Assembly: GCF_900102335.1 (NCBI RefSeq)
Contig: NZ_FNBM01000007.1
Coordinates: forward strand, 62,001-126,000
Direction: 5' to 3'
Length of the DNA: 64,000 nt
From: Phytopseudomonas seleniipraecipitans
GTDB taxonomy: Bacteria; Pseudomonadota; Gammaproteobacteria; Pseudomonadales; Pseudomonadaceae
Numbering within the stretch: the first letter of the stretch is position 1; each line of letters starts with the position of its first letter. The notes beneath the pieces were generated by a model. That model was not told the origin of the DNA. It did not search any database and saw nothing but the letters and a program-made list of their open reading frames with translations. Shown here piece by piece: positions 1 to 10,077 of this stretch. Both the position numbers and the translations under genes were made by a program.

Positions 1-412
1 GAGTTTTATCGTCCGAAGGTCTAAGTTTACAGGTCGTTGGCTATTCACGGCTTTATTTATCACACTGAGAGCCCCAGCTATCAGGGCTGAGTTGTCGGGA
101 AGCGCACTGGTCAGGTACCCATCACCCAAGAAGTGACAACTACCAGAATCCGGGCTTAAAGCCCTTGGCAGTCGGGCGCAGAGTATAGACAGTTAGGTCG
201 CTAATGACAACGCGGACACCTCGACCTTCTACCGATTGCACCATCCCCAAAAATGGCGTAAAAGGCCGCGCCGTTTTGTCGCAGGTAGCGCACTCAAACC
301 CTTCTATTGCCTGGGTTTTCGCAAATTGACTTTCAGATTCATAACACTATAGTGGTGCGGGCCCTGCGTGGGGGGCCGACTGATGATTCCAAGCATAACT
401 AGGAGGCCACAC
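1..412. other. gltA upstream intergenic region
   Basis: No gene is visible in the first 412 bases apart from the gltA promoter and leader described separately. In pseudomonads gltA is commonly divergent from sdhCDAB, so the left part probably holds the start of a leftward sdhC promoter region, but no sdhC coding sequence is in the window. This last point is inference from known gene order, not seen here. Confidence 0.6.
326..353 (+). promoter_or_regulatory. sigma-70 promoter of gltA
   Basis: TTGACT at 326-331 and TATAGT at 348-353 are separated by 16 bases, close to the sigma-70 consensus. Transcription would start near 360, giving a leader of about 50 bases before the gltA ribosome binding site AGGAGG at 401-406. 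No alternative promoter this good is visible upstream. Confidence 0.7.
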
Positions 413-1681
413 ATGGCTGACAAAAAAGCGCAGTTGATCATCGAGGGCGCAGCCCCCGTCGAGCTGCCCGTTTTATCCGGCACCGTTGGCCCAGATGTGA
501 TCGACGTGCGGAGCCTGACTGCCACGGGCAACTTCACTTTCGACCCCGGTTTCATGTCGACCGCATCGTGCGAGTCGAAGATCACCTACATTGATGGTGA
601 CAAAGGCATCCTGCTGCACCGCGGCTATCCCATCGAACAGTTGGCTGAAAAAGCCGACTACCTGGATACCTGCTACCTGCTGCTCAACGGCGAACTGCCG
701 GACGAAGAGCAGAAAGCGGCCTTTGTCAGCACCATCAAGAACCACACCATGGTTCACGAACAACTGAAGACTTTCTTCAACGGCTTCCGTCGTGACGCTC
801 ACCCGATGGCCGTCATGTGTGGTGTGGTTGGCGCCCTCTCCGCCTTCTACCACGACTCCCTGGACATCAAGAACCCGCAGCACCGCGACATTTCCGCGAT
901 GCGCCTGGTCGCCAAGATGCCGACCATCGCAGCCATGGTGTACAAGTACTCCAAAGGCGAGCCGATGATGTACCCGCGTAACGACCTGAGCTACGCGGAA
1001 AACTTCCTGCACATGATGTTCAACACGCCGTGCGAGACCAAGCCGATCAGCCCGGTGCTGGCCAAGGCGATGGATCGGATCTTCATCCTCCACGCCGATC
1101 ACGAGCAGAACGCTTCTACTTCTACCGTGCGTCTGGCCGGCTCCTCGGGCGCCAACCCGTTCGCCTGTATCGCTGCCGGTATCGCTGCGCTCTGGGGCCC
1201 GGCCCACGGCGGCGCCAACGAAGCCGTTCTGGCCATGCTGGATGAGATTGGCGACGTGTCGAACATCGACAAGTTCATCGCCAAGGCCAAAGACAAAGAC
1301 GACCCGTTCAAGCTCATGGGCTTCGGGCATCGCGTCTACAAGAACTTCGACCCACGCGCCCAGGTCATGAAGCAGACCTGCGACGAAGTACTGGCTGAGC
1401 TGGGCATCAATGACCCGCAGCTGGAACTGGCGATGAAGCTCGACGAAATCGCCCGTAACGATCCTTACTTCAAGGAACGCAACCTGTACCCGAACGTCGA
1501 CTTCTACTCGGGGATCATCCTCAAGGCGATTGGTATTCCGACCAGCATGTTCACCGTGATCTTTGCCCTGGCGCGCACCGTCGGTTGGATCTCGCACTGG
1601 AAGGAAATGCTCTCCAGCCCGTACAAGATTGGCCGTCCGCGCCAGCTGTACACCGGCCCGACCAAGCGCGACATCAAGTAA
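413..1681 (+). CDS. gltA: citrate synthase (type II)
   Basis: Condenses oxaloacetate and acetyl-CoA to citrate, the entry step of the TCA cycle, in the cytoplasm. The 422-residue length is that of the hexameric, NADH-sensitive type II enzymes of Gram-negative bacteria. The expected active-site residues are present: His230 in ADHEQNAST, His306 in [11 protein letters not shown] and Asp363 in NVDFYSG. The chosen ATG at 413 lies 6 bases after a perfect AGGAGG and begins MADKKAQL; an in-frame start at 368 would add 15 unconserved residues. It is monocistronic, with its own sigma-70 promoter and a strong intrinsic terminator. A methylcitrate synthase paralogue (prpC) lies at about 52 kb. Confidence 0.98.
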   Translation: MADKKAQLIIEGAAPVELPVLSGTVGPDVIDVRSLTATGNFTFDPGFMSTASCESKITYIDGDKGILLHRGYPIEQLAEKADYLDTCYLLLNGELPDEEQKAAFVSTIKNHTMVHEQLKTFFNGFRRDAHPMAVMCGVVGALSAFYHDSLDIKNPQHRDISAMRLVAKMPTIAAMVYKYSKGEPMMYPRNDLSYAENFLHMMFNTPCETKPISPVLAKAMDRIFILHADHEQNASTSTVRLAGSSGANPFACIAAGIAALWGPAHGGANEAVLAMLDEIGDVSNIDKFIAKAKDKDDPFKLMGFGHRVYKNFDPRAQVMKQTCDEVLAELGINDPQLELAMKLDEIARNDPYFKERNLYPNVDFYSGIILKAIGIPTSMFTVIFALARTVGWISHWKEMLSSPYKIGRPRQLYTGPTKRDIK

Positions 1682-1710
1682 TTCGCTTGCGTTGAATCCG
1701 CTGTGACAAG

Positions 1711-1740
1711 AAAGCCCATATCCACGGATATGGGCTTTTT
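1711..1740 (+). terminator. intrinsic terminator of gltA
   Basis: A perfect 13-base inverted repeat, AAAGCCCATATCC and GGATATGGGCTTT, has a very short central loop and runs directly into T residues. It starts 30 bases after the gltA stop codon. Confidence 0.9.
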
Positions 1741-1801
1741 CATTTCTACTCCCACCGATCAGGCCTTATCATGACGCCCTGTTTATGTAGCCGGGCCGTT
1801 C

Positions 1802-2194
1802 ATGAAATTCGCCATTGCCCTGTTTTCTTCGCCCTCCGCGCCCTCCTCCCGCCGCGCCCTGCGCTTCGCCGAAGCGGCGCTGGACGGGGGCCACGACATT
1901 GTGCGCCTGTTCTTCTATGGCGACGGTGTGCACAGTGCCTCGGGCAATGTCGTCAGCCCCCAGGATGAAACCGACGTCGCCCGCCAGTGGCGTGAATTGA
2001 TCAGTACCCGGCAGCTCGATGGCGTGGTGTGTATTGCCGCAGCCCTGCGCCGGGGCGTGCTCGACGAGGCAGAGGCGCTGCGTTATCAACGCCAGGCAGC
2101 CAACCTACCGGCGCCTTGGGTGCTTTCTGGGCTCGGACAACTGCACGAGGCGGCGCAACTGGCTGATCGCGTGATTTGTTTTGGAGGCGACTGA
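1802..2194 (+). CDS. tusD: sulfurtransferase complex subunit TusD
   Basis: DsrE/DsrF-like fold protein. In E. coli TusD forms the TusBCD hexamer that accepts persulfide sulfur from TusA and passes it to TusE for 2-thiolation of tRNA wobble uridine. The 130-residue length and N-terminal MKFAIALFSSP strand fit TusD. The likely sulfur-carrying cysteine is Cys77 in GVVCIAAALRRG. It is the first gene of tusD-tusC-tusB-tusE; its stop codon is immediately followed by the tusC start. Because TusE ends in a DsrC-type Cys-Leu tail, a wider sulfur-trafficking role is possible. Confidence 0.93.
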   Translation: MKFAIALFSSPSAPSSRRALRFAEAALDGGHDIVRLFFYGDGVHSASGNVVSPQDETDVARQWRELISTRQLDGVVCIAAALRRGVLDEAEALRYQRQAANLPAPWVLSGLGQLHEAAQLADRVICFGGD

Positions 2195-2548
2195 ATGAGC
2201 CGTTCGCTGCTGATCATCAGCCGCCAGGCGCCATGGAGCGGCCCCACCGCCCGCGAAGCGCTGGATATCGCCCTGGCTGGCGGCGCCTTCGATCTACCCA
2301 TCGCCATGCTGTTTCTCGACGACGGCGTGCTGCAACTGGCGCCCGGCCAGAAGCCGCAAAACGTGCAGCAGAAAGACCTCACCGCCAACCTGCAGGCACT
2401 CCCAATGTTCGGCGTCGAATCGCTATATGCGTGTTCCCTGAGCCTGCAGCAACGCGGCTTGACCGATACCTCGCTGGCCGTCGAGCACCTCGATGATGCC
2501 GGCCTGCGTGATCTCATCAGCCGCTACGACCAGGTGATTACCTTCTGA
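2195..2548 (+). CDS. tusC: sulfurtransferase complex subunit TusC
   Basis: DsrF-like subunit of the TusBCD sulfur-relay complex, 117 residues, the usual TusC length. It begins MSRSLLIISRQAPW and shows the GGAFDLPIAMLFLDDGV stretch typical of DsrE/F proteins. The start abuts the tusD stop with no intergenic base, and the stop overlaps the tusB start (TGATG), so the subunits are translationally coupled. TusC mainly serves a structural role in the E. coli hexamer. Confidence 0.92.
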   Translation: MSRSLLIISRQAPWSGPTAREALDIALAGGAFDLPIAMLFLDDGVLQLAPGQKPQNVQQKDLTANLQALPMFGVESLYACSLSLQQRGLTDTSLAVEHLDDAGLRDLISRYDQVITF

Positions 2549-2847
2549 TGACAACCCTGCACGTTATTTCCAGCTCCCCCTTCAGCGACAACCGGCTGAG
2601 CAGCTGCCTGCGTCTGCTGGGCCACGGTGATGGCCTGCTGCTCTGCGGCGACGGCACTTATGCGGCCCAGCCCGGCACCTCGCATGCCGAAGCGTTGCGC
2701 GCCCTGGGTGAAGGTATAGCTCTGTTCGCCCTCGACGAAGACCTCGAGGCCCGTGGCTTGCCATCTGCCGATTGGCTGCAGCAGATTGACTATCCAGGCT
2801 TCGTAGCCCTCGCCGTGCGTTTCGACAAGGTCAACAGCTGGCTATGA
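2548..2847 (+). CDS. tusB: sulfurtransferase complex subunit TusB
   Basis: DsrH/TusB family, 99 residues, the smallest subunit of TusBCD. It begins MTTLHVISSSPFSD and contains GDGLLLCGDGTYAA, which includes the single cysteine region common in DsrH proteins. The start codon overlaps the tusC stop by one base and its stop overlaps the tusE start (ATGA). The assignment rests on size, order and family resemblance. Confidence 0.9.
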   Translation: MTTLHVISSSPFSDNRLSSCLRLLGHGDGLLLCGDGTYAAQPGTSHAEALRALGEGIALFALDEDLEARGLPSADWLQQIDYPGFVALAVRFDKVNSWL

Positions 2848-3179
2848 GCACTCTGATCGTCCAAGACCGCGCCATCGAACTGGACAAGGATGGCTACCTG
2901 CTCGATCTGCAGGATTGGTCCGAAGATGTCGCCGCTGCTCTGGCCGAGCACGAAGGCTTGCTGCTGAGCGACGAACACTGGGAAATCCTCATGCTGCTGC
3001 GCGCCTTTCACGACGAATTCCAGCTATCGCCAGCCAACCGCCCGCTGATCAAATACGCAGCGCTCAAACTCGGCCCTGAAAAGGGCAACAGCCTGCATCT
3101 CAACCGCCTGTTCAATGGCACTCCTGCCAAACTCGCCGCCAAGCTGGCGGGTCTGCCCAAACCGACGAATTGCCTATGA
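2844..3179 (+). CDS. tusE: TusE/DsrC-family sulfur carrier
   Basis: DsrC/TusE family, 111 residues. It takes sulfur from TusBCD as a persulfide on the conserved penultimate cysteine; here the protein ends PTNCL, giving Cys110. The central NRPLIKYAALKLGPEKGNS segment is characteristic of the family. No second conserved cysteine about ten residues upstream of the tail is seen, so it is a TusE-type carrier and not a DsrC partner of dissimilatory sulfite reductase. The gene overlaps both tusB and the next gene by four bases. Confidence 0.94.
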   Translation: MSTLIVQDRAIELDKDGYLLDLQDWSEDVAAALAEHEGLLLSDEHWEILMLLRAFHDEFQLSPANRPLIKYAALKLGPEKGNSLHLNRLFNGTPAKLAAKLAGLPKPTNCL

Positions 3180-4159
3180 ACCTGATCACCCCAGCGGAGC
3201 ACCCGTTCGCCGCCATCGTGCGCATTCTCGGCAAAGGCAAGCGCGGCGCGCGCAACCTGACCCGTGAGGAGGCCCGCGAGGCGATGGGCATGATCCTCGA
3301 CGACCAGGTCGAGGATACCCAGCTAGGCGCCTTTCTGATGCTCTTGCGGCACAAGGAAGAAAGCGCCGAGGAAATGGCCGGTTTCACCGAAGCGGTTCGC
3401 GCACGCCTGGCTGCGCCGGGCATTGCCGTCGACTTCGATTGGCCCACCTATGCTGGCAAGAAACGCCATCTGCCGTGGTTCCTCCTGGCAGCCAAAGCGC
3501 TGGCCAATAGCGGCCTGCGTATCTTCATGCATGGCGGCGGCGCTCACACCGCCGGACGCCTGTACAGCGAGCAATTGCTGGAGGAGCTGGAGATTCCCCT
3601 CTGCCGCAGTTGGGATGACGTCACACGCAGCCTCGATCAGCAAAATCTGGCGTTTATGCCGCTGGGTGACTGGATGCCGCCGCTGCAGCGCATGATCGAC
3701 CTGCGCAACGTGCTGGGCCTGCGTTCGCCGATCCATTCTCTGGCGCGCATCCTTAACCCGCTGGCGGCGCGCTGCGGCCTGCAGAGTATCTTCCATCCCG
3801 GCTATCAGGCGGTTCATCGCGAGGCCAGCCAGCTGCTTGGCGATCACGCCATCGTGGTCAAGGGCGACGGTGGCGAGATCGAACTCAATCCGGACGCCGT
3901 CTGCCATTTGTATGGCACGCAGCATGGCGAAAACTGGGACGAGGATTGGCCGATGCTATCCGAGCGGCGTCACGTCAAACCGGAACGCCTCGACACCGCG
4001 CACCTGGGCGCCGTATGGCGGGGAGAGGCCGAGGATGCCTACGGGCAGCTGGCAATCATCGCCACCATGGCCCTGGCACTGCGTGGCCTCGGTATGCCCC
4101 GTGAAGCGGCGTTCGACGACGCGCACAGACGCTGGCAGGCCCGCCACCTATCGAGCTAG
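3176..4159 (+). CDS. ybiB: YbiB/TrpD2 family protein (anthranilate phosphoribosyltransferase-like)
   Basis: 327-residue member of the glycosyltransferase family 3 / TrpD-like fold. E. coli YbiB (TrpD2) binds nucleic acids and lacks anthranilate phosphoribosyltransferase activity. Features seen: an N-terminal helical domain (LTREEAREAMGMILDD, residues about 24-40), a GGGAHTAGR loop in place of the catalytic GTGGD of true TrpD, and VVKGDGGEIELNPD near residue 230. The ATG at 3176 overlaps the tusE stop (ATGA); a TTG six bases upstream is less likely. E. coli YbiB is LexA regulated, but no LexA box is seen here and the gene reads as the last member of the tus operon. Confidence 0.88.
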   Translation: MNLITPAEHPFAAIVRILGKGKRGARNLTREEAREAMGMILDDQVEDTQLGAFLMLLRHKEESAEEMAGFTEAVRARLAAPGIAVDFDWPTYAGKKRHLPWFLLAAKALANSGLRIFMHGGGAHTAGRLYSEQLLEELEIPLCRSWDDVTRSLDQQNLAFMPLGDWMPPLQRMIDLRNVLGLRSPIHSLARILNPLAARCGLQSIFHPGYQAVHREASQLLGDHAIVVKGDGGEIELNPDAVCHLYGTQHGENWDEDWPMLSERRHVKPERLDTAHLGAVWRGEAEDAYGQLAIIATMALALRGLGMPREAAFDDAHRRWQARHLSS

Positions 4160-4261
4160 CCGATCCTTGGCGCCCGGTTTTTATATCCTGCGTTCAGAAC
4201 GGGCTGGTTACACTCCAGCCATCCGGGGCTTCCATCCCGACACGACATAGGGAGTAAAAAC

Positions 4262-5263
4262 ATGGGCTTGCTGATCGAAGGCCAGTGGCACGACCAATGG
4301 TATGACACCGGCGCCGGTGGCCGCTTCAAGCGCGAGAATGCGCAACGGCGCAACTGGATCACCGCCGACGGGTCGCCCGGTCCGTCAGGTGAAGGTGGTT
4401 TCGCTGCAGAAGCAGGCCGCTATCACCTGTATGTGTCGCTGGCCTGCCCATGGGCTCATCGCACCCTGATCCTGCGCGCCCTCAAGGGGCTCGACGAGCT
4501 GATCGACGTGTCGGTGGTCAGCTGGCTGATGCGCGAAAACGGCTGGACCTTCGATACCGAGCACGGCTCCACTGGCGATGCGTTGGATGGCTTCGACTTC
4601 CTGCACCAACGCTACACCCAGGACGACCCCGACTACACCGGCCGAGTGACCGTGCCGCTGCTGTGGGATAAAAAACAGCAGCGTATCGTCAGCAACGAGT
4701 CGGCGGAGATCATCCGCATGTTCAACTCGGCGTTCGACGAGCTGACCGGCAACCACCTGGACTTCTACCCCGAAGCGCTGCAAGCCGAGATCAATGCGCT
4801 CAACGAGCGTATCTACCCGGCCGTCAACAATGGCGTCTACCGGGCTGGCTTCGCCACCACCCAGGCAGCGTATGAGGAAGCCTTCGACGAGTTGTTTGGC
4901 GAACTGTCGGTACTGGAGACCCGGCTGGGTCAATCACGCTACCTGACGGGTGAGCACCTGACCGAAGCCGACTGGCGGCTGTTCACCACGCTGGTGCGCT
5001 TCGACGCGGTCTATCACGGCCACTTCAAATGCAACCTGCGACGCATTGCCGACTACCCGAACCTGAGCAACTGGCTGCGCGAGCTGTACCAATGGCCTGG
5101 TATCGCCGCGACCGTGGACATGTGGCACATCCAGCACCACTACTACGCCAGCCACCAGACCATCAACCCGACCGGCATCGTGCCCAAGGGCCCCGCACTG
5201 GATCTCGACAGCGCCCACGATCGTGAGCGCCTGCCAGGGCAGGACGTGTATCGCCGCGGATAG
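4262..5263 (+). CDS. yqjG: glutathionyl-hydroquinone reductase (xi-class glutathione S-transferase)
   Basis: 333 residues, the size of YqjG/EcmB/PcpF-type xi-class GSTs, which reduce glutathionyl-hydroquinones to hydroquinones in the cytoplasm. The catalytic cysteine is Cys62 in the SLACPWAHR motif, followed by a thioredoxin-like domain (VPLLWDKKQQRIVSNESAEI) and an all-helical C-terminal domain with the typical NLSNWLRELYQWPGI stretch. An AGGGAG ribosome binding site lies 7 bases before the ATG. The gene stands alone and is followed by REP-like repeats. Confidence 0.93.
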   Translation: MGLLIEGQWHDQWYDTGAGGRFKRENAQRRNWITADGSPGPSGEGGFAAEAGRYHLYVSLACPWAHRTLILRALKGLDELIDVSVVSWLMRENGWTFDTEHGSTGDALDGFDFLHQRYTQDDPDYTGRVTVPLLWDKKQQRIVSNESAEIIRMFNSAFDELTGNHLDFYPEALQAEINALNERIYPAVNNGVYRAGFATTQAAYEEAFDELFGELSVLETRLGQSRYLTGEHLTEADWRLFTTLVRFDAVYHGHFKCNLRRIADYPNLSNWLRELYQWPGIAATVDMWHIQHHYYASHQTINPTGIVPKGPALDLDSAHDRERLPGQDVYRRG

Positions 5264-5292
5264 CGTATTGATACTCGACACACGAAGACCGC

Positions 5293-5361
5293 GTAGCCTG
5301 GATCGAGCATAGCGACACCCAGGAACTGTCCCGGGTTACGCCTGCGGCTAACCCAGGCTAC
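5293..5361. repeat. REP-like palindromic pair
   Basis: GTAGCCTGG at 5293-5301 is the exact inverted complement of CCAGGCTAC at 5353-5361. Between them are two smaller hairpin arms: CCTGG...CCAGG in the left half and GGGTTA...TAACCC in the right half. This is the layout of an inverted pair of REP elements, common between convergent or terminal genes in Pseudomonas and often mobilised by RAYT transposases. No RAYT gene is in the window. Confidence 0.7.
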
Positions 5362-5401
5362 GGTAAGCCAACCTCTGCCAGGCCCAGCCCACGCGAATTT
5401 G

Positions 5402-5433
5402 GTAGCCCGGGTCGAGCGCAGCGACACCCGGGG
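5402..5433 (+). repeat. single REP-like element, second copy
   Basis: GTAGCCCGGGTCGAGCGCAG followed by CGACACCCGGGG closely matches the left arm of the palindromic pair 110 bases upstream (GTAGCCTGGATCGAGCATAG, CGACACCCAGG). The changes are compensatory in the stem (CCTGG/CCAGG replaced by CCCGGG/CCCGGG), so hairpin folding is kept. Confidence 0.65.
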
Positions 5434-5463
5434 CCATGTGCGCGGTGTGCTGCAGCTATCTGT

Positions 5464-6939
5464 TTACTGCAGACGCTCCTCGTCGCGCTCGTTCAGTTGC
5501 TGCTCGTCCCAACCGCCACCCAATGCGGCAATCAACTGTACGCTGGCCGTCAGGCGGCTGCCCAGCAGCGTCAGCGCGCTGCGCTCGTTGCTCAATGCGG
5601 TGGCCTGCACATTGACCACGCTGTTGTAGTCCACCGTACCGGCGCGGTACTGGTTCTCGATCAGACGCAGGGACTCACGCGCGGCATCCAATGCCTGCGA
5701 TTGCACCTCGGCCTCGCGGCCGAGCACACGCTGCTGCACCAGGTAGTCCTCAACCTCGCGGAAGCTGTCGAGCACCGCCTGGCGATACTGCGCAACGGTC
5801 TGATCATAGGCCGCTTCGACGCGCTCGCTCTCAGCGCTGCGGCGCCCGCCATCGAACAGCGTCAGCGCCAGCTGCGGCCCCACCGACCAGAAGCGATTGG
5901 GCAGATTGATCCAGTCGGCGAAGCTGCTGCCGCGGTAACCACCGCTCGCAGAGAGCGTGAGATCCGGGAACCAGGCGGCCTTGGCCACGCCGATCTCGGC
6001 ATTCGCAGCGATCACCCGGCGCTCGGCAGCCGCCACATCCGGGCGACGCTCCAGCAGCTGCGACGGCACATTCGCCGGCACTTGCGGCAGCGTCGGCAAG
6101 CTTTCCCGACGGGCGATGCTGACTTCGCTGGGCGGCACGCCGATCAACACGGCGATGGCATGCTCGAGCTGCGCGCGCTGCCACTGCAGATCTATCGCCT
6201 GGGCCTCGGTACTGCGCAGTTGAGTCAGTGCCTGGGCGACATCCGAGCGCGGCACGATGCCGGCGCGGTACTGGTTTTCGGTCAGCTTGAGCGCACGCTG
6301 ATAGGCCACCACCGTGGCATCGAGCAATCGTTGCTGTTCATCCAGCACGCGCAACTGCAGATAACTCTGCACCAGCTCCGATTGCAGACTCAGCCGCATC
6401 GCGGCAAGGTCGGCAGCGCTCGCCTCGAAGGCTGCGCGGTTGGACTCCAGACCGCGGCGCAGCTTGCCCCACACATCCAGTTCCCAGCTCGCGTTGAGGC
6501 TCAAGTCGTAATTCTTGGAAATGCTCGCCGAGTTGGAGCCGCCAATAGCGATGCCATCGGAGGTACGCAGCGTGCCCTCGCCGCCGCCCTGCCCGGCGCG
6601 AGTCATGCCGGCGCTGGTCGACAGCGTCGGGAAAAACGCGGCACGGCCGCTGCGTAACAACGCGCGAGCCTGGCGGTACTGGGCCTCGGAGGCGGCCAGG
6701 TTCTGGTTGGACACGTTCAACCGACCGACCAGCGCGTTCAGCTCGCCGTCGCCGTACAGCTCCCACCAAGTGCCGCGTTCCAGCGCATCGGCAGGCACCG
6801 CGGCCTTCCAGCCCTCGGCCTGTTTGAACTGAGCAGGCGTGGTGATATCCGGGCGTTGGTAATCCGGGCCGAGGGCGCAGCCGGCCAATGCGACGCTGAG
6901 CGCCAACAGGCCGAGGGTGCGGCGGGTTGCATGAGTCAT
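5464..6939 (-). CDS. opmB: outer-membrane efflux lipoprotein (TolC/OprM family), OpmB-like
   Basis: 491-residue outer-membrane channel of a tripartite RND pump. It has a lipoprotein signal with lipobox ALAGC (Cys21) and two copies of the outer-membrane efflux domain, each carrying the ENQYRAG motif (about residues 227 and 428). The ATGA start overlaps the end of muxC, so it is the last gene of muxA-muxB-muxC-opmB. In P. aeruginosa MuxABC-OpmB is the pump with two different RND transporters; E. coli MdtABC is the equivalent but uses TolC encoded elsewhere. Confidence 0.93.
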   Translation of the reverse strand: MTHATRRTLGLLALSVALAGCALGPDYQRPDITTPAQFKQAEGWKAAVPADALERGTWWELYGDGELNALVGRLNVSNQNLAASEAQYRQARALLRSGRAAFFPTLSTSAGMTRAGQGGGEGTLRTSDGIAIGGSNSASISKNYDLSLNASWELDVWGKLRRGLESNRAAFEASAADLAAMRLSLQSELVQSYLQLRVLDEQQRLLDATVVAYQRALKLTENQYRAGIVPRSDVAQALTQLRSTEAQAIDLQWQRAQLEHAIAVLIGVPPSEVSIARRESLPTLPQVPANVPSQLLERRPDVAAAERRVIAANAEIGVAKAAWFPDLTLSASGGYRGSSFADWINLPNRFWSVGPQLALTLFDGGRRSAESERVEAAYDQTVAQYRQAVLDSFREVEDYLVQQRVLGREAEVQSQALDAARESLRLIENQYRAGTVDYNSVVNVQATALSNERSALTLLGSRLTASVQLIAALGGGWDEQQLNERDEERLQ

Positions 6940-9900
6940 AAAGGCGTTTCCAAAGCAGCATCGGTGCGCACGCCACGCCAGCGGTTGACCCGGTGGCGCA
7001 GGCGGTCGAGATAGAGGTAGACCACCGGAGTGGTGTAAAGCGTGAGCAGTTGGCTGAGAATCAGCCCGCCGACAATGGTGATACCCAGCGGCTGACGCAT
7101 TTCCGAGCCTTCGGCGCTGCCGAGCATTAATGGCAAGGCGCCGAGCAGGGCCGCCAGGGTGGTCATCATAATCGGCCGGAAGCGCAGCAGGCAGGCGCGG
7201 CGAATGGAGTCCGCTGGGCTCATGTGCTCGTTGCGCTCAAGCTGCAGCGCCAGGTCGATCATCAGGATGGCGTTCTTCTTCACCACGCCGATGAGCAGGA
7301 ACAAACCGAGCAGCGAGATCAGGCTGAACTCGGTGTTGAGCAGCTGCAGCGCAAGCAAGGCGCCGACGCCAGCCGAAGGCAGCGTGGAGAGAATGGTCAA
7401 TGGATGCACGTAGCTCTCGTAGAGAATGCCAAGCACGATGTACACCACCACCAGCGACATCAGGATCATCCACGGCTGATTCTGCTGGGTCTTTTGAAAC
7501 GCTGCGCCGGTTCCGCCCAGCGTACCCTGCACCTCGGTGGGCAGGCCGATACGCGCCACGGCACGATCAATGGCCTGGGTGGCCTGATCGAGACTGACGC
7601 CCTCAGCCAGGGAGAAACCGATGTTCTCCACCGCGAACTGCCCCTGGTGGCTGATGCGGTCGTCCTCGAGGCTACGCTCCCAATGCGCGATTGCCGACAA
7701 CGGCACCCGTGCACCGTCGGCGGTGATCAGCTGGATCTGTGCCAACGCCTCAGGGCTTTGGGCGTAGCGCGGATTGATTTCCATGACCACGCTGTACTGG
7801 TTGAGGCTGTCGTAGATGGTGGAAATCTGCCGCTGGCTGAAGGCATTGTTGAGCACCCCGGTGACCAGGCTCATGTCGATGCCAAGGCGCTTGGCTTCGT
7901 CACGGTCGACCACCAGGCGAATCTGCGGCGCACCGCCGTCTTCGGTAGCATCGATATCGGTCAGTTCCGGCAGCGCGCGCAGGGCCTCGCGTACCTTCGG
8001 CAGCCACTCGCGCAATGCGTCGAGGTCGCCGGACAGCAGCATGTATTCGTTTTCCGAACTGCGCCCCTGGCGCCCGCCAACCTGCAAGTCCTGATCGGGC
8101 ATCAGGAACATCCGACCACCAGGGATCTTCGGTGCGTTCTTGCGCAGGCGGTCGATCACCTGCTGCGCCGACAAATCACGCTCGTTGAGCGGTTTCAGGC
8201 GCACGATCATGATCGCGTTGTTGATCCCGCTACTGCCACCAATGAAGCCGGCCACGCTGTCCACCGCCGGGTCGGCCAGGATCGAGCGACGATAGGCTTC
8301 CATCTTCGGCTGCATGACCTGAAACGACAGGCCGTTGTCGCCCCGGATAAAACCCATCAGCTGACCGGTGTCCTGCTGCGGCATGAAGGTTTTGGGAATG
8401 CTCACGAACAGGAATACGTTCAGGGCGATGGTCGCGAACAGGCTAATCAGCATCAGCAGCGAATGGCGCAGCGCCCAGTCCAGGCTGGTCGCATAGGCGC
8501 GCATGATGCGGGCACCCGCAGCCTGCAGCCGCCCAGGCTGCTTATCTTCGCGCTCCGGTTCGGGCTTCAGCCAGCGTGCGCAGAGCATTGGCGTGAGCGT
8601 CAGCGATACCAGCAGGGAAATGACGATGGCCACCGCCAGGGTGATGGAGAACTCGCGAAACAGGCGCTCCACCAGGCCACCCATGAACAGGATGGAAAGA
8701 AATACCGCGACCAGCGACACGTTCATCGACAGCAGCGTGAAGCCGACCTCGCGCGAGCCCTTGAAGGCTGCGGCCATCGGCGTTTCGCCTGCTTCGATGT
8801 GTCGGGAAATGTTCTCCAGCACGACGATGGCATCGTCCACCACCAGGCCGGTGGCGATGATCAGCGCCATCAGCGACAAGTTGTTCAGCGAGAAACCCAG
8901 CAGGTACATCGCCGCGAACGAGCCGACCAACGACACCGGCACGGCCAGCGCGGGAATCAGCGCCGCGCGCCAGCGACCGAGGAAAGCGAACACCACGAGG
9001 ATCACCAGGGCGACGGCGATCAGCAGGGTGTGCTCGGCTTCCTTGAGGGTGGCGCGGATCACCGGGGAGCGGTCCATCGCCACTTCGAGATTAGCGCTGG
9101 CCGGAATTACCCCGCGCAGCTCAGGCAGCAGCGCGCGGATACCGGCCACGGTTTCGATGATGTTCGCCCCGCTCTGCCGGTTCACCACCACCAGCACGGC
9201 CTGCTTGTCGTTGTAGAAACCACTGTTGTAGCGGTCCTGCACGCCATCGGTAACCTGCGCGACATCACCAAGGCGTATTGCCGCGCCGTCCTGATAACGG
9301 ATGATCATCGGCACGTAGTCGGCGGCGCGCTCCAGCTGGTCGTTGGCCTGCACCTGCCAGTGACGATGCTCGTCCTCGACGGCGCCCTTGGGCCGCTTGG
9401 CGTTGGCCGCGGCGATGGTCGCGCGTACGTCATCGAGCGCCACACCGTACTGATCAAGCAGACGCGGCTCCAGTGCCACGCGCACGGCGGGCAGCGAGCT
9501 GCCGCCAATCTGTACTTCACCGACACCGGTCACCTGGGACAGCTTCTGGCCGACGATGGTCGAGGCCACGTCGTACAGCTGGCCCTTGTCGAGCACCGTC
9601 GAAGTCAGCGAGAGCACCATGATCGGCGCTTGGGAGGGGTTGATCTTGCGGTAGGTGGGCATGCTGCGCATGCCGCTGGGCAGCAGCTCGCGGGAGGCAT
9701 TGATCGCCGCCTGCACCTCGCGGGCGGCGGCATTGATGTCGCGGTCCAGATCGAACTCGATCATGATCCGCGTGCTGCCCTGGCTGCTGTTGCTGTTCAT
9801 CTGGCTGACGCCAGCGATGGCGCCCAGCGAACGCTCCAGCGGCGTGGCCACCGTGGCCGCCATCACCTGCGGGCTGGCACCGGGCAGGCTGGCTTGCACG

Positions 9901-10037
9901 GTGATCACCGGGAAATCCATGTTCGGCAGCGGTGCTACCGGCAACAGGCCAAAGCTGACGCCGCCGAGGAGCATGATCGCCAGACTGAGCAGCAGCGTCG
10001 CCACCGGACGGCGAATAAAGGGTGCCGACAGGTTCAT
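6936..10037 (-). CDS. muxC: RND efflux transporter, MuxC/MdtC subunit
   Basis: 1033-residue proton-driven inner-membrane RND transporter of the hydrophobe/amphiphile efflux family. It starts [20 protein letters not shown] and has twelve predicted membrane helices with two large periplasmic loops. TM4 carries [13 protein letters not shown], the Asp-pair proton-relay region. The ATG at 10037 gives the family-typical N-terminus, 40 bases after the muxB stop; an in-frame ATG at 10109 would add 24 unconserved residues overlapping muxB. MuxB and MuxC are about half identical by eye and act as a 2:1 heterotrimer in E. coli MdtBC. Confidence 0.93.
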   Translation of the reverse strand: MNLSAPFIRRPVATLLLSLAIMLLGGVSFGLLPVAPLPNMDFPVITVQASLPGASPQVMAATVATPLERSLGAIAGVSQMNSNSSQGSTRIMIEFDLDRDINAAAREVQAAINASRELLPSGMRSMPTYRKINPSQAPIMVLSLTSTVLDKGQLYDVASTIVGQKLSQVTGVGEVQIGGSSLPAVRVALEPRLLDQYGVALDDVRATIAAANAKRPKGAVEDEHRHWQVQANDQLERAADYVPMIIRYQDGAAIRLGDVAQVTDGVQDRYNSGFYNDKQAVLVVVNRQSGANIIETVAGIRALLPELRGVIPASANLEVAMDRSPVIRATLKEAEHTLLIAVALVILVVFAFLGRWRAALIPALAVPVSLVGSFAAMYLLGFSLNNLSLMALIIATGLVVDDAIVVLENISRHIEAGETPMAAAFKGSREVGFTLLSMNVSLVAVFLSILFMGGLVERLFREFSITLAVAIVISLLVSLTLTPMLCARWLKPEPEREDKQPGRLQAAGARIMRAYATSLDWALRHSLLMLISLFATIALNVFLFVSIPKTFMPQQDTGQLMGFIRGDNGLSFQVMQPKMEAYRRSILADPAVDSVAGFIGGSSGINNAIMIVRLKPLNERDLSAQQVIDRLRKNAPKIPGGRMFLMPDQDLQVGGRQGRSSENEYMLLSGDLDALREWLPKVREALRALPELTDIDATEDGGAPQIRLVVDRDEAKRLGIDMSLVTGVLNNAFSQRQISTIYDSLNQYSVVMEINPRYAQSPEALAQIQLITADGARVPLSAIAHWERSLEDDRISHQGQFAVENIGFSLAEGVSLDQATQAIDRAVARIGLPTEVQGTLGGTGAAFQKTQQNQPWMILMSLVVVYIVLGILYESYVHPLTILSTLPSAGVGALLALQLLNTEFSLISLLGLFLLIGVVKKNAILMIDLALQLERNEHMSPADSIRRACLLRFRPIMMTTLAALLGALPLMLGSAEGSEMRQPLGITIVGGLILSQLLTLYTTPVVYLYLDRLRHRVNRWRGVRTDAALETPL

Positions 10038-10077
10038 GCGCCCGGGCCCCGCACGATGGCCGCCATGCAAAGCACCC

